In this document: piece after piece, positions 1-11,904 of the stretch
Position numbering within the stretch: the stretch's first letter is position 1
Layout: every line of letters starts with the position of its first letter
Assembly (NCBI GenBank): GCA_039519185.1
Contig: CM076854.1
Coordinates: 156,608,166 to 156,672,165 of the forward strand
Direction: 5' to 3'
Length of the DNA: 64,000 bases
From: Astragalus membranaceus
Taxonomy: Eukaryota > Streptophyta > Magnoliopsida > Fabales > Fabaceae
Notes under the pieces: generated by a model
Database searches by the model: none
Told to the model about the DNA's origin: nothing
What the model saw: only the letters and a program-made list of their open reading frames with translations
Program-made: the position numbers and the translations under genes

Positions 1-560
1 AGTATTTAGCAAAATGATGACCAGTATTTAAAACAAAAGCAATAAAAGAAAACACTGAGTCATGGCGCGCTTTATCAAAGTAGGTCTCTCAAGGCCTCCA
101 TCTGAGCAACAATATCAGTTTCAATTCCAGTTCTTTGCTGATCAGCCTCTCCATGCTCCTGCTTTTCATGCTTCTCACTTGATTGTCAGAACATCATGGC
201 TTTATTTGGAAAATGGCTACAATACACTAAACAACATAAAAACACAAATTTAAAATGACAATTTAAGTAAGGAATAGAAAGCTGGGTTGCCTCCCAAAAA
301 GCGCTTCTTTAACGTCACAAGCTTGACGCTTGTACCACTTGTCAAGGTGGCCAAAATGACACAGATAACACATCATCCAACTTTTTAAATTTGTTTTGAA
401 GGAATTCCATGAATTTGAGATACAAATGATGTGGCGTCCATGTCTTCTTCAGTTGAACTTTGGTGAACAAGGCATAAATGAAATCTACAACTCTATCAAT
501 CTCGTCCTTGTCCTCCTTCTCCCTCTTTTGTTTGTTTTCCTCTTCTGTCTCCTCTAAGAT

Positions 561-1001
561 TTATTTTTCTTTCTCATCCTCCTTAATAACATGCTTGGCT
601 TTCAGAGGTAGTGTTTGGTGGAACATTTTATTACATTCAGTTTCCATCTCACTACTCTTCCCAATCACTTCATCACATATGATGCTCATACAATCTTCAT
701 GTTCCTCAGGATTGGTTTGAGTGTTAGTGCCTCTATGTTGATCAGCCAATTTTTTAGCTATTTGTCCAACCTGAAAATTAAGATTTTGAATTGAAGTATC
801 TACTCTTTTCTGGTTAGAAATGGATACCTGCATAAATTGAATCAGAATATCCTCCAATCTTGTGATTGAGGAAGCCTTTGTATCCATCGGTCCAAGAGGA
901 TATTGACAATATTGTTGATAAGGAGGTTCCCCAAAATTTAGCCATTGATCTTGTTTCCATTCTTGGGCATAATGGTAGTTGTGGTAACCTTGGTCAGACA
1001 T
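561..1001 (-). pseudogene. Athila/Tat-like gag fragment (146 aa)
   Basis: This is an open frame starting 170 bp inside the primer-binding site. It is rich in Gln, Asn and acidic residues and ends in a Lys/Glu-rich tail. The central part (about residues 60-90) matches the coiled segment of Athila/Tat gag proteins that ends in IAKKLADQ. There is no CCHC zinc knuckle and no pol continuation, so it is a gag remnant of a non-autonomous element. It is unlikely to make virus-like particles alone. Confidence 0.5.
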
Positions 1002-1170
1002 GGTTTCTGCCCTTTTTTAGAGAATCTGAAAAAGAAATAGCTAACAAGAGGAATATCTTTGACTAGCAAGAGGGGTTAGTCTAAAAACAAAGATTATGTA
1101 AACTCTATTCACAAATATACTTGCTTAAAATCTTAAAAATCTGCTGCAATGCTTAAATATTCATCACAAA

Positions 1171-1188
1171 TCCCCGGCAACGGCGGCA
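1171..1188 (-). other. Primer-binding site, tRNA-Asp type
   Basis: On the minus strand this reads tgccgccgttgccgggga. It differs at one base from the PBS complementary to the 3' end of tRNA-Asp that I recall for Athila/Tat elements. It sits 5 bp from the LTR end at 1194, the spacing expected of a PBS. Confidence 0.65.
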
Positions 1189-1193
1189 AATTT

Positions 1194-2814
1194 TGATAAC
1201 ACTTTTTCGTAAAAGCGTTACTTCCGTTCTAATACAGCAGTAAAATACTTTAGTATTAGGTATCGTATCCACAGAGACTTGGTGATATTGTCAGCCGTTC
1301 AATCAGATTTTCAAATCTTAAGTTACAAAGAGATAGTTGTTTGTTGTTTTGTAAACTTCGAAACTAAAAGCGATAATTTGATAAAGTGAAGTAACAAGTG
1401 ATAGAAAGATGTTGAGATTAGATTTCATTAACTTATTCCAATGCATTTAACTGATTCATATATATAACTCTATTTTACTCATTGATTTATCATCACCATA
1501 TCATCCAACTTAACTAATTCCTTAGGTTAAGTGAAATCAACAACTAGTTTGTATAAATAAAGATTCCTCAACTATTTAAGCAAATAGTAGCATTAAGATT
1601 AGGTGATATATTGACTAGAAAACGTGATTCTATTCCTAGATATCAAGCTTAATCGGTGATTGAATTTAAGGCACAACCAAAAGCTTATTTTCCAATACAA
1701 CTTTAGATTCAAAGATCAAGTATAGGTGATCAAACTATAACAAGCATTAAGCACAAAATTCAATCACTAAATCAATTCGTAAAACGAGATATATATATAT
1801 ATACATATATCTATATTACTGAATTAGGTTCAATACATGGATATAAGATAACTAAACCTAACCTCAACAAAAGAGAGTTTAGCTACTCATTTTCATGATA
1901 GCTATTGTACAAAATAAAAAGAGATGAAAAACCTCAACAATGTAGCACCCTTGATCCCTCAAGATGATGCTCCAAGCTTCAATTCTTCAGTTCCTTTTGA
2001 TCTCTCCTTTAGTGTATGACTATGTATTTTAAAATATGATGCTCTTAAAGTTCAGAAATGAAGTCCCTTTTATAGGAAAAATTGTTAGCTAAGCTAAGGT
2101 CTGTTGTCGCTTAGCTAACAAATGGTGTGTTGTTGCCTTTGCATTCCCTTTATTGTTAGCTAAGCTAAGGGTTAAGATTGCTTAGCTAACAAGACTTGTG
2201 TTGCATTCTCCTTCTTCTTAGCTAAGCTAATGCTTGATGTTGCTTAGCTACAAAATTGTGTGTAGCATTACCCTTCTTGTTAGCTAAGCTAAGGCTTGAT
2301 GTTGCTTAGCTACAAAATTGTGTGTTGCATTCTCTTTCTTTTTAGCTAAGCTAAGAAATGGAGTTGCTTAGCTAACAATAGTCACCTTTACTTTCTCTCT
2401 CTTGTTAGCTAAGCTAAGATATGAAGTTGCTTAGCTAACAGTAACCGCCTTTACTTCCTCTCTCTTGATAGCTAAGCTAAGACATGAAGTTGTTTGGCTA
2501 ACAAAAGGTGTGTAGCCTCTTCCGATGTGTCTCTTTCTTCACGGTGAAACAACGCTACTCTGGTTAAGCGAATGTTAGCTTTAGCTGCTACCAGTATCTT
2601 CTGATTTTGCTTCTTTTTTGCTTTTCTTTAGGCCTTGCTTAACACCTAACTGCACAACTTTTCATATAAAAGGATAACTTCATAAAAGACACATGCATTT
2701 ACTATTTTTGTAATATTCACTAATATTTATGGAAAAAGTTCAATTAATTTGTATTTAAGTCAAATAAGTGCTTGTAAATTCTTTAGAAATTTGATGTAAA
2801 TCAAGCACTTATCA
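1194..2814 (-). repeat. 5' LTR of the Athila/Tat-type element (1.6 kb)
   Basis: On the minus strand it starts TGATAAGTGC at 2814 and ends GTTATCA at 1194, giving TGATA/TATCA inverted ends. The PBS follows directly. The LTR contains an AT-rich half (1194-2060) and a tandem repeat block (2087-2510). Its outer end abuts a Ty1/copia LTR remnant at 2815, consistent with insertion into that older element. The second LTR is not in the window. Confidence 0.6.
2087..2510. repeat. Tandem dyad repeats, about 60-bp unit
   Basis: Roughly seven units of about 60 bp each contain gttagctaagctaag, a spacer of about 10 bp, then cttagctaac. GTTAGCTAAG pairs with CTTAGCTAAC, so each unit can form a 10-bp stem. 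The spacing between dyads is T-rich and diverged. The array lies in the LTR interior. Confidence 0.75.
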
Positions 2815-2888
2815 ATTGGCCCGTTGGATGTTTTACTAGTTACACCTAACAATACTAAGAGCAATTGAATTACAAACATATTCAATAT
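2815..2888 (-). repeat. Truncated Ty1/copia 3' LTR remnant
   Basis: Immediately after the copia polyprotein end the minus strand has a purine-rich run (aagagggaatat) followed by TGAATATG. This looks like a polypurine tract and LTR start. Only about 70 bp remain before the Athila-type LTR begins at 2814. Confidence 0.4.
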
Positions 2889-3990
2889 TCCCTCTTAATT
2901 CACATTGCTAAGTGACATCATCCCAAGCATTGTTCTGAGTTCTTCAAATCTTCCCTTTTGCAATGGCTTGGTCATTGCATCAGCTACTTGAAGTTCTGAG
3001 CAGCAATCTTGCAGGTTCAGCTTCTCATTGTTGACTTGATCACACAGGAAGTGATATCTGGTCTCTATATGCTTCGACCTACCATGGGCGACAGGATTCT
3101 TGGCCAGATCTATCGCAGACTTGTTGTCGATCAGCTTCATTGCTGTAATTTTGTGCCCATGGGAGTTTCAGCCAATAGCATACTTAGCCATGATGCTTGA
3201 CATGCTGCAAATGAAGCAGCCACATACTCTGCTTCGCAGGAGGATAAAGCTACTATGCTTTGCTTCTTCGAGCACCATGAGATGGGTGCTGTTCCATACA
3301 TGAAGACATAGCCACTTGTGCTCTTTCGATCACTCTTGTCTCCACTCCAGTCGGAATCAGTGTAACCAAACACTTCAGCGGTAGCATTCGACTCAGTCTT
3401 ACTAGGGAATAGAATACCCTGACTTTGTGTTCCCTTTATGTACCTAAGCACTCTTTTTGCAGCTATTAGATGGGAGGTTATTGGCTTCTCCATGAATCTG
3501 CTGATCATTCCAACACTAAACATAATGTCGGGTCGAGTGTTGCAGAGGTACCTAAGGGAACCAACAATCTGTTTGTAGAGGGTGGCATCTACTTCACTCT
3601 CTGTATCATCTTTCGACAGCTTGCTGCTTGTGTCAGTTGGTGTCGAAACTGACTTACAACTGGTCATGTCGAATCTGTTCAGGATATCTGCTGCATATTT
3701 CGACTAATGCAGAAATATTCCCTTGCTTGTCTTCACAAATTGCATTCCTAAGAAATATGATAGATGTCCTAGATCACTCATTTCGAATTCAGACATCATC
3801 ACCCTCTTAAAGGAGTCGACTTCAATCTCATTGCTGCCAGTTACTAGTAGATCATCTACATACAGGCACAGCAACAATTGAGTTTCAATTCCATTCTTCT
3901 TAACATACACACCATGTTCATTGGTGCATCTAGTGAACTTTTGAGCCAAGAGAAATCCATCAATTCTCTTGTTCCATGCCCTTAAGATGT
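2889..3990 (-). pseudogene. Ty1/copia pol fragment: reverse transcriptase to RNase H
   Basis: Three minus-strand stretches (3949-3704, 3667-3137, 3140-2895) together give the C-terminal half of a copia polyprotein. The first holds the RT catalytic LYVDDLLVTGS block and the SDLGHLSYFLGM motif. The second has the YKQIVGSLRYLCNTRPDI and RNase H STSGYVF...SSCEAEY segments. The third carries KHIETRYHFLCDQ and the conserved end before a polypurine-like tract. In-frame stops and a frameshift break it, and gag, protease, integrase and the start of RT are missing. It ends at about 3990, where a plus-strand copia element begins. Confidence 0.85.
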
Positions 3991-3999
3991 TTTCAAATC

Positions 4000-6900
4000 A
4001 GCCATGATACCCGAAGAAATTACAGGTGCTGGTTCTGCTGCCTCTGACTTCAACAAACCATTTCGGTTTGAGGGAACTCACTTCAAATGTTGGCAACAAA
4101 AGATGCATTTTTTTTAACTGTGAAAAAGGTTGCCAATGTCTTGACAAATGAGATTTCCAGTAGCAAACGAAACAGCTGAACAGGAAGAACAGGCTAAAAC
4201 AGCAAAAGAAATACTTTCATGGAAGGAGCATGACTTTCTCTGTAAGAATTTTATTCTTAACGGACTAACTGATGATCTTTATGATTATTACAGTACCTGT
4301 AAGTCCACCAGGGATGTCTGGGATGCTCTGAAAAATAAATATTCCTATAAAAAAAGAATAATTTTCTCTATACTATTTATCAATAGAAAGAGAATGATTT
4401 TCTCTATACAATTTATCAATGGAAAGAGAATTATTTTCTCTATATGGTCTAATAATAGAAAGAGAATGATTATCTCTATAATTTTTAATTCTACGGAAAG
4501 AGAATAATCATCTCTATAAGAATGAATTTTTTTAATTCATATTTTTTGAATTTGAATTTGCATAAATTCTCTTTTACTCACTTTTTTGTTGTTGTTAGTG
4601 GTTAACACTTAACGGTTAATGATTTTATATCGCAGAATTGCTTTTGTTCTCAATAGCAATAACATTTTTTTTGAAGTTATGTGTTTCACGATATATTGCA
4701 ATACATAAAATTGAAAATTGCAATATAATTTTTTAGAAAACCTTTCAAAATTAAAACTGTAATCCGGCTCAAAAGAATAGCAACTGGAATGGGACCCCCA
4801 AAGTTTCCCATATTCTAAGCTTCAACTACCACCACCTAGAAATGATGCTAATCCTCTATTTAATTATTTCAATTGCGAGAGACCAGGTCATATGACACAC
4901 AAGTGTAGGAACAGGTCAAGCTCTGCTCCGCAGGCTAACCTGATTGAATAGCAATTTGATGCTATAATTTCTGAAATCAACATTGTTGGTGAATACGAAA
5001 GTTGGTGGATGGTTGCGGGCTTCGCTCGCCGTGATTATGCTATGTTTTGAACATACACTGTTGCTGAAAATAAGAAAACAATGTTGAGTCTGGTGAATTT
5101 TTTTTTACAATGACATTTTTTTCCCGCAGTGTTTACTTCGTCTACAAGAAGTTTTGTACACTGTAACTAAAAATGATTTTTTTTACACGTGCAATATTTG
5201 ACTTTGACGTGTAAACAAAAACATTCTTTTCAATCTGAGTGACATAGAATTTTCCAAAGTTTATATTTAAATGACTTAGAAAAAAAATTGCGATTTTTGT
5301 AGTCAAGCAAAAATATCAAGACTTCGCATAAATCAATAAAGAAATCTGAGTATTTAGTTTTGGCTCACTCAGATATATGCGAATCAGATGGAACGTTAAC
5401 CAGAAATGGAAAACGATAGTTTGTCACTTTTAATTACAATTGCTTTTACTACATTGTAGTATACTTTATGAAAAATAAAAGTGAATGGCTTGACATATTC
5501 AAAGTTTTCCAAAACAAATTTTGAAAATCAATTAAGTTGAAAGGTTAAGAACTTTTATAGCGATTGAGCAACGGAGTATGATTCCCATTAAGTTAATGGA
5601 ATTATACATGTAACGACTGCACCATATTCTCCCGAAATGAAATGAATGGTAAAGCAAAAAAGAAAGAATAGAAATTTTACTGAATTGGTAGTTGCTATTA
5701 TGCTCTATTCTGGCGCTGCATCTCACTGGTGGGGGGAAATTTTGTTAACTGTATGTTATGTCCTGTTTAGACTTCCAAAGTCTAAGAGCAAAATTTCTCC
5801 CTATGAAATCATAAAGAAAAGACAACCAAATGTATCTTATTTTCGAATCTGGGGTTGCATGGCTTTTATGTCAGTATTCCAGACCCAAAAAGAGTTAAAC
5901 TCGCCAGTAGAGCCTATGAATGTGCATTCATCGGGTATGCAGTAAACAGTAAAGCTTACAGGTTTTATGACCTTTAAGATAAAATGAACACAGAGTCAAA
6001 TGATGTTGACTTTTATGAAAATGAATTCCCTTTTAAATATAGAAATAGTGGGGGCACCAGAACTAGTCAAGTTTCTGTGCTTAGGAACATTGAAAACAAC
6101 GAACAAAGGGAAATAGAATCTCAAAGAGGTAAGAGAGCATGTGTTGCTAAGAACTATGGACCCGATTATATGGTCTATACGTTAGAAGAGGATCCAACTA
6201 GCATTCAAAAAGCATTGTCTTCTTTGGATGCCGATTTGTGGCAAGAAGCCATCAATGACGAGATAGACATGACACTTAGTGGACTTGCCTTATGGTTGCA
6301 AACCAAGTGGTTGTCAATGGATTTTGAAAAAGAAACTAAAACCTGACGGCACTGTTGATAAATACAAGGCTCGCCTTATAGCCAAATGTTTTAGACAAAG
6401 AGAGAATATAGATTTCTTCGACACATATTCACCTCTTACTAGAATTACATCCATAAGGGTACTAATTTCATTGGCCGCTATTTACAATTTGGAAGTACAC
6501 CAAATGGATGTCAAAACTGGTTTTTTAAATAGAAGAAGAAATCTATACGGAGCAACCTGAAGGTTTTGTAGTTCTTGGGCAAGAACACAAGATCTGTAAG
6601 TTGGATAAGTCTCTATATGGTCTCAAACAAGCTCCTAAACAATGGCATGAGAAGTTTGATAATCTGATTTTATCGAATGGGTTTAAAGTGAATGAAAGTG
6701 ACAAATGCATTTATTACTAAACCGAGAATGACATTTGCACTATCATATGTCTCTATGTAGACGACTTACTCATATTTGGATCAAACATTCATGCAGTAAA
6801 TAAAGTGAAATCACTGTTGTGCAACAACTTTGATATGAAAGACCTCGGAGAAGCAAGTGTAATACTTGGTATTAAGATTACTAGGTCTGAGAAAGGAATT

Positions 6901-7707
6901 TCTTTGGATCAATCTCATTATATTGAGAAGATCTTAAAGAAATACAATTATTTTGATTGTAAACCTGCATGTTCACCATATGATCCGAGTGTCAAGCTCT
7001 TTAAGAACACTGGTGAAAGTGTTAGACAAACGAAATATGCGAGCATCATTGGCAGCCTAAGGTATGCCACTGATTGTACTAGACCTGACATTGCCAATGT
7101 TGTGGGATTGTTATGTAGGTTTACTAGTCGACCGAGTATAGAGCATTGGCACACTATCGAGAGAGTCATGAGATACCTTATAAGGACCATGAATCTCAGA
7201 TTGCATTATCAGAGATTTCCAGCTGTACTTGAAGGATACACTGATGCAGATTGGAATACTCTATCAGATGATTCCAAAGCAACTAGTGACTATATATTTA
7301 GTATAGCTGGTGGTGCCGTCTCTTGGAAATCTAAGAAACAGACCATATTGGCTCAGTCCACTATGGAGTTTGAAATGATAGCATTGGCAACCACTAGTGA
7401 AGAAGCTAGCTGGTTGAGATGCTTACTAGCAGAGATCCCTTTATGGGAAAAACCGATGCCAGCTTTGTTGATCCACTGCGAAAGTACCGCGGCTATTGCA
7501 AAAATAGAGAACTGCTATTTCAACGGTAAAAGACGACAAATACGTTGTAAGCACAGCACTGTGAGAGAATGTCTCTCAAAAGGAGCTGTGAGAGTGGATC
7601 ATGTACGCACTGATCAGAACTTAGTTGATCCTTTGACGAAAGGTTTAGCTAGGGAGAAAGTCCAAAATACATCTCAAAGGATGGGACTACTGCCATTAGA
7701 ATCATGA
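4000..7707 (+). pseudogene. Decayed Ty1/copia gag-pol, plus strand
   Basis: Traces of a whole polyprotein run in order. Gag begins near 4002 and continues at 4148-4345 with a UBN2-like block (LTDDLYDYYSTCKSTRDVWD). A zinc-knuckle relic lies near 4865-4905 with the first Cys replaced by Phe. Protease traces near 5000-5080 lack the active-site DSGA. Integrase traces run from 5360 to 5945 (SHWWGEILLTVCYVLFRLP). RT spans 6240-6890 (QMDVKTGFLN, SLYGLKQAP, LYVDDLLIFGS). RNase H lies in a 300-codon frame at 6805-7707 ending DPLTKGL. Breaks include a stop at 6718-6720 and frameshifts near 4110, 6280 and 6550. No 5' LTR is seen. The element cannot encode active enzymes. Confidence 0.85.
4345..4520 (+). 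repeat. Short tandem repeat in the copia gag relic
   Basis: About four copies of a unit of roughly 40-45 bp containing agaaagagaatgattttctctata interrupt gag after residue 70 of that frame. Each unit pairs gagaat with attctc-like bases, so the block is weakly palindromic. It has replaced the central part of gag. Confidence 0.6.
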
Positions 7708-8246
7708 GTCACTCATGATGGTAACCCGACCTAAAAGACTGGAGATCCCAATAATTAGGTTCAATGGGTAATAACAAGTTGTGAAGTGATACGAGATGAA
7801 CATGCTATTATAAGTAAAGAAGCATGATTCCTAAAGCGACGTAAGGTTGAGGTAATAGAAACTCTTAATGAGATCTATACTCTATGTGGAGTGGAGTACC
7901 TAGCTACAATAGTAGCTACAGGAGTACTCTTGATAGACTCACATTTGTGAATGTAGAAGTGGGGCACTTCCTATGAAATCGTTGGCAGGATTCCTAGAGC
8001 GTTCACTAAATTGGGATAGACGTGCATGGCCATAAAAGCACGGGCTTATAAGAGTACACCCATGGAAAAGGTTGTGTGTGGTTTTGATGTTAGAGATAGA
8101 GTTCAAGACTACGAGTCACTCTTGTTGAATCTAAATCCTAACCGCTATGCAAAGGTTCAAGTCGTAAGACACCTATGTTTATGCACAATCTTATAGAAGC
8201 GTTTGACGCTACTTCTAAAACTCCTTTTTAAATTCAAGTGGGGGAT
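7708..8246 (+). other. Copia 3' non-coding region and polypurine tract
   Basis: About 540 bp of non-coding sequence follow the polyprotein stop. It ends in aagtgggggat at 8237-8246, a classic polypurine tract, directly before the LTR. I see no gene here. Confidence 0.65.
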
Positions 8247-9049
8247 TGTTGGAAATTTGATGTTTGTGTGAATTGAAAAAGTCCCACATTGGATAGAATA
8301 GACACTATGAGAGTGTTTATAAGTGGGAATCTCATCCATTGGGTTGGGGCTCAAGGGGTACCCAATTTTGTGGATGGGAGAGGACACACACAAGGCCCAA
8401 GGGGCACCCAATTTTGTGGATGGGATAGGACACACACAAAGTGACCACCGCGCGCACGCCGTTGTTGTCCGTCCGACCGGCCGGGCCGGCCTTGGGCTTG
8501 GGCCTTGTGGTGTATATTTATTTTTTCGAAAATTATTTTTATAATTGCGTTGACCGTTGACTGTTGACCGTTTGACTCCAACGGTCATATTGACCAAGTC
8601 AAACCGTAACGGTTTTTCTTTAATTTTCCAACTGTTTTTTTTCTTTGATAGAGCCGTTGGCTCTTTAATGGGTTCCAACGTCCTTCACTCATCCTCACCT
8701 ATAAAAGGAGAACTCACCTTATTTCTTACTCACACCAAAAGTTGATGCACTTCCAACCTTTCTCTCACACCTCTAAACTTTATTTTCTTCTTCTTTAGAA
8801 AGCTTGAAGCATTTCCAAGCTTATCTTCTAAAGAGTGGTTTTCATAACCATATTGAGGGTGTATATCTTAGAGCGAATTTTCACGGTGCAATGAACTTTC
8901 GTAGCAGTTTTGACTGGGCTGTTTTATCTTGGGAACGTCGTGGTTGATAGTCTGCTTGCACCTTGGAGCAGTGCCACGAAACGTCTTAAAGAGAGCGACC
9001 TAGTCTGCGACTCATCCCAGTAATCTCTTCGGTTTGCTTTTTGAAAACA
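8247..9049 (+). repeat. 3' LTR of the decayed Ty1/copia element
   Basis: It starts TGTTGGAAATTTG right after the polypurine tract and probably ends near gaaaaca at 9049; the end is uncertain. A TATA-like cctataaaaggag lies at about 8698-8710, fitting a U3/R boundary downstream. A 46-bp tandem duplication at about 8354-8440 contains cccaattttgtggatggga. The PBS-side partner LTR is absent. Confidence 0.6.
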
Positions 9050-9300
9050 GTGTTGTTTGGGGAAAGTTCTGGCTAGAAAAGACTTAGTACTTAAGAGTGT
9101 CTATTGTGACCCACCTCTCTTTCCTGGGAACCTCGGATCAACAAGAATATCATGGTCTAAGATGAAACCTAAATTTCTGCCCACAAACATATGTAAAAGA
9201 GATCATGATCCCATGATCCAGATTCTATGTTTGCCTTGTGAAAAAAGTTGGAAATGTCGTGCTCTAGCTGCAAGACCACAAGTAATGTGTCTTTACATGC
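9050..9300. other. Unassigned sequence
   Basis: An 87-codon frame occurs at 9057-9320 but resembles no family I recognise. It has no upstream or downstream gene signals. It may be more retroelement debris. Confidence 0.3.
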
Positions 9301-9486
9301 ATGTAAAACGCCCTGGGTAATCGAATGTTATTCTGCATGATATTAAAATATAAATAAGAAAATAACAAATTGGAACGAAATTGAATAATATGCGTGTAAA
9401 ACGCCCTGGGTAATCGAATGTTATCCTGCATGATATTAAAATATAAATAAGAAAATAACAAATTGGAACGAAATTGAATAATAAAA
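9301..9486. repeat. 93-bp tandem duplication
   Basis: Two nearly identical copies start at 9303 and 9396 (gtaaaacgccctgggtaatc), differing at single bases such as ttattctg versus ttatcctg. Frames across it only reflect the duplication. It is probably part of the adjacent LTR-like sequence. Confidence 0.85.
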
Positions 9487-9877
9487 TCAACATAGCCGAA
9501 TGGGTCTCCTCTTTTATGTATCCTTTATTTTAGCTCATTCCTAGTCGATGTGGGACTAGCCACGCACACTTGAATTCTCAACAATCTCCCTCTCAAGTGT
9601 GAGTCACCCACATCACTAGCCTTGATCCAAACCAGGATCCTCTCCGGCTCCCCCACCAAACCGAACCATGGCCTTGATCACTTTTTGAAGAGTCCGGAGG
9701 AGCATCGAGAGTAACAATGAGCTAATCAATAAACCGGACCACCAAGAGACTTGGACACTACATCTCCACCAAAAACCTTAAGACATCAGGTATATAGGTC
9801 TCCTCTCTTATATATCCTTCATTTTAGCTCATTCTTAGCTGATGTGAGACTAACCACTCACGCTTGAATTCTCAACA
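9487..9877 (-). mobile_element. Small LTR-type element or LTR fragments (TRIM-like)
   Basis: Two related direct copies lie at about 9497-9583 and 9790-9877, each ending on plus in cttgaattctcaaca. On the minus strand they start TGTTGAGAATTCAAG. The left copy is preceded by gagggagat, a polypurine-like run, as for a 3' LTR. About 200 bp of non-coding sequence lie between them. I could not identify a convincing primer-binding site, so this may instead be two broken LTR pieces. Confidence 0.4.
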
Positions 9878-10157
9878 TAATCAGCCATGGAAAAGCCACA
9901 AAACAACAATGGAATCATCTCAACACTTACAAACGTAACCCCCAAAACCATAGAGCGAAAAAACAAAATGAAAAGCAGAAAATGAAAAAAATGCAAAGGA
10001 AGCTTACATGTACTGGTGAAGCGGCGCGCAGAGGAAGACGGAGTGTCATGAGACAGAGGTTGACGTGGAGGTGCAGTTGATATGGGCCGGTGGATGTGGG
10101 TTGAGTTTTGGGACATTAAAAGACTCAACTCAATTAAATTCTTATGGATTGATTTCA

Positions 10158-10166
10158 GTAAGATAA
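10158..10166. repeat. 9-bp target-site duplication, left
   Basis: gtaagataa is repeated exactly at 11348-11356 and brackets the Mutator-like element. Confidence 0.8.
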
Positions 10167-11347
10167 GGGATTTTTTTTTTGTACCCCCATCATCTCCCAG
10201 CTACCCCCACCGACCCTGCGAAAAGACGCAATTGCCCTTAACAAAATTTAAAAATCCCGAACGTATCCTGATTTCATTTTTTTTTTTTGGAAATCGGATT
10301 TAGGTAAATCCGATTTCCACTAAAAATTTTAAAAAATTTAAATCGGATTTAGGTAAATCCGATTTCCACTAAAAATTTTAAAAAATTTAAATCGGATTTA
10401 TTTAAGATGGGTAGATCCGCTTTTAAAAATAACAAATCGGATTTACCTTAAGTGGGGGTAAATCCGATTTGTTATTTTTAAAAGCGGATCTACCCCATCA
10501 TATAAGGTAAATCCGCTTTTAAAAATAACCAAAGCAGATTTACCTTATGTGGGGGTAAATCCGCTTTGTTAACCCAATTAATAAATAAATAAATCAGTTA
10601 AAATTTTAAAAACAAATTTCGACCATCTTTTGGTTCTGTTTAGTGTGTAGTTCGTTAACACGTGACGATATTGTACGTCGGGAGAATAATTTAGGCTAAA
10701 AAATCAGTTTTCGGGCAACCTACTCAAATTGTAATGAAACCACATTCTTTAAATCCGAAATTTGCATCGTTTACTATTTTTTATTAATTTTTTAAATTTT
10801 TCATAATCTCCAAAAAATCTGAAAAAATTTGCATAACTTTATTTTGGTTTTATTAGATTTTTAGTGGTGTTTTCATAATTTTTGGATTAGTTTTGGCTGT
10901 TTAACGGATTTTTAGTAGTATTTTATAACCTTTTTTAAAAAATTAAATAAAAAACAATTTTTTTAATAACAAAATCGGATTTACCTTAGGTGGGATAAAT
11001 CCGATTTCCTTTTTTTAGGGAAATCGGATTTACCTTAGGTGGGATAAATCCGATTTTCTCTTTTTTTAGGGAAATCGGATTTATGTACCCACTAGGTAAA
11101 TCCGATTTCCAAAATAACAAAGCGGATTTACCTCTAGCTAAGGTAAATCCGCTTTGTTATTTTTGAAATCGGATTTACCTATTGGGCACCCCCATATGAG
11201 GTAAATCCGACTTTAAAAATAACAAAGCGGATTTACCTCAAATGGAGGTAAATCCGAGCGAATTAAAAATTGGGCAGGGGTATTTTCGGGTTTCACTTTT
11301 ATGTGGGGGTAAATAGGGAGATGATGGGGGTACATAAAAAAAAACCC
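10167..11347. mobile_element. Non-autonomous Mutator-like (MULE) element, 1181 bp
   Basis: The ends are inverted. The left end reads ggg, a T run, then gtacccccatcatctccc and a downstream acccccac. The right end is its complement, starting at about 11302 and ending accc at 11347. Both are flanked by the exact 9-bp duplication gtaagataa, a length typical of the Mutator superfamily. There is no transposase or other coding frame. The inside is dominated by inverted repeats of cggatttacc and ggtaaatccg with an AT-rich core at about 10600-10960. Confidence 0.8.
10290..11260. repeat. Array of palindromic aaatcggattt/aaatccgattt units
   Basis: Two clusters (about 10290-10570 and 10970-11260) hold many alternating copies of cggattta and taaatccg spaced by short linkers such as cctaagtggggg. 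Neighbouring copies pair into short hairpins, and the two clusters can also pair with each other. Confidence 0.8.
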
Positions 11348-11356
11348 GTAAGATAA
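11348..11356. repeat. 9-bp target-site duplication, right
   Basis: gtaagataa matches 10158-10166 exactly. Confidence 0.8.
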
Positions 11357-11359
11357 CTT

Positions 11360-11904
11360 CCACATTTTCAAGTGACCCGAATCAATCAAACCCAACTTCA
11401 AATGGATTGGGTACTGTGTCAATAGAAAAATACCCTCGGTTAGAAAAAAGATAACGTTAGAAATAGGTAAAATAAACCAACATCAAAATCAATTTCTTAA
11501 CATCAACGTTAGGAGTTCACAATTCAGATGAAAGCTCAGTATTATTTATTCAAGTCTATTCATTATCAACGTAATGAGAAGTAACACATGTATAACTCCA
11601 GTTTTTGATTGAAATCTAAATATTAGATTTTTTAAAGGGGGATCCTTAGTGATCTCTACTTCTCCCATATATGACTCGAACACACGACCATTTAGGCGTA
11701 AGTTAAATCCAAGTCTTAGTTGTTAGTAAAACCACTCGACTAATCAAAGAAAGTACCAACTTCAATATTACTTTCTTTTCTATAATTAATTGCATGATAT
11801 TTTTTATAATAGTCTTAGACTTTGACTTGCGATATCCAATGTCACATATTTCATTAAGTTAGGTTAGGTTCGATGAATTCTTAGTTTTCAAACCCAACTC
11901 CCAT
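11360..11904. other. AT-rich intergenic sequence
   Basis: I see no coding frame or clear repeat boundary here. Confidence 0.5.

Larger units (their letters stand above)
1..1193 (-). mobile_element. Internal region of a deleted Athila/Tat-type Ty3/gypsy element
   Basis: Read on the minus strand this lies downstream of the primer-binding site at 1171-1188 and the LTR to its right. A frame at 1001-561 (146 aa) encodes a gag-linker-like segment, with the NLNFQVGQIAKKLADQ stretch typical of Athila/Tat gag proteins. The DNA then passes, near 300, into a sequence (around gggaggcaacccagc) resembling the non-coding tract usually found after pol in these elements. No protease, reverse transcriptase or integrase is visible, so most of the coding region is deleted. 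The rest of the element lies outside the window. The lineage call is by resemblance. Confidence 0.6.

Noticed and set aside
8157..8745. Frames in the copia LTR as a gene
   Set aside because: They lie across a 46-bp duplication and LTR promoter sequence, with no similarity to proteins.
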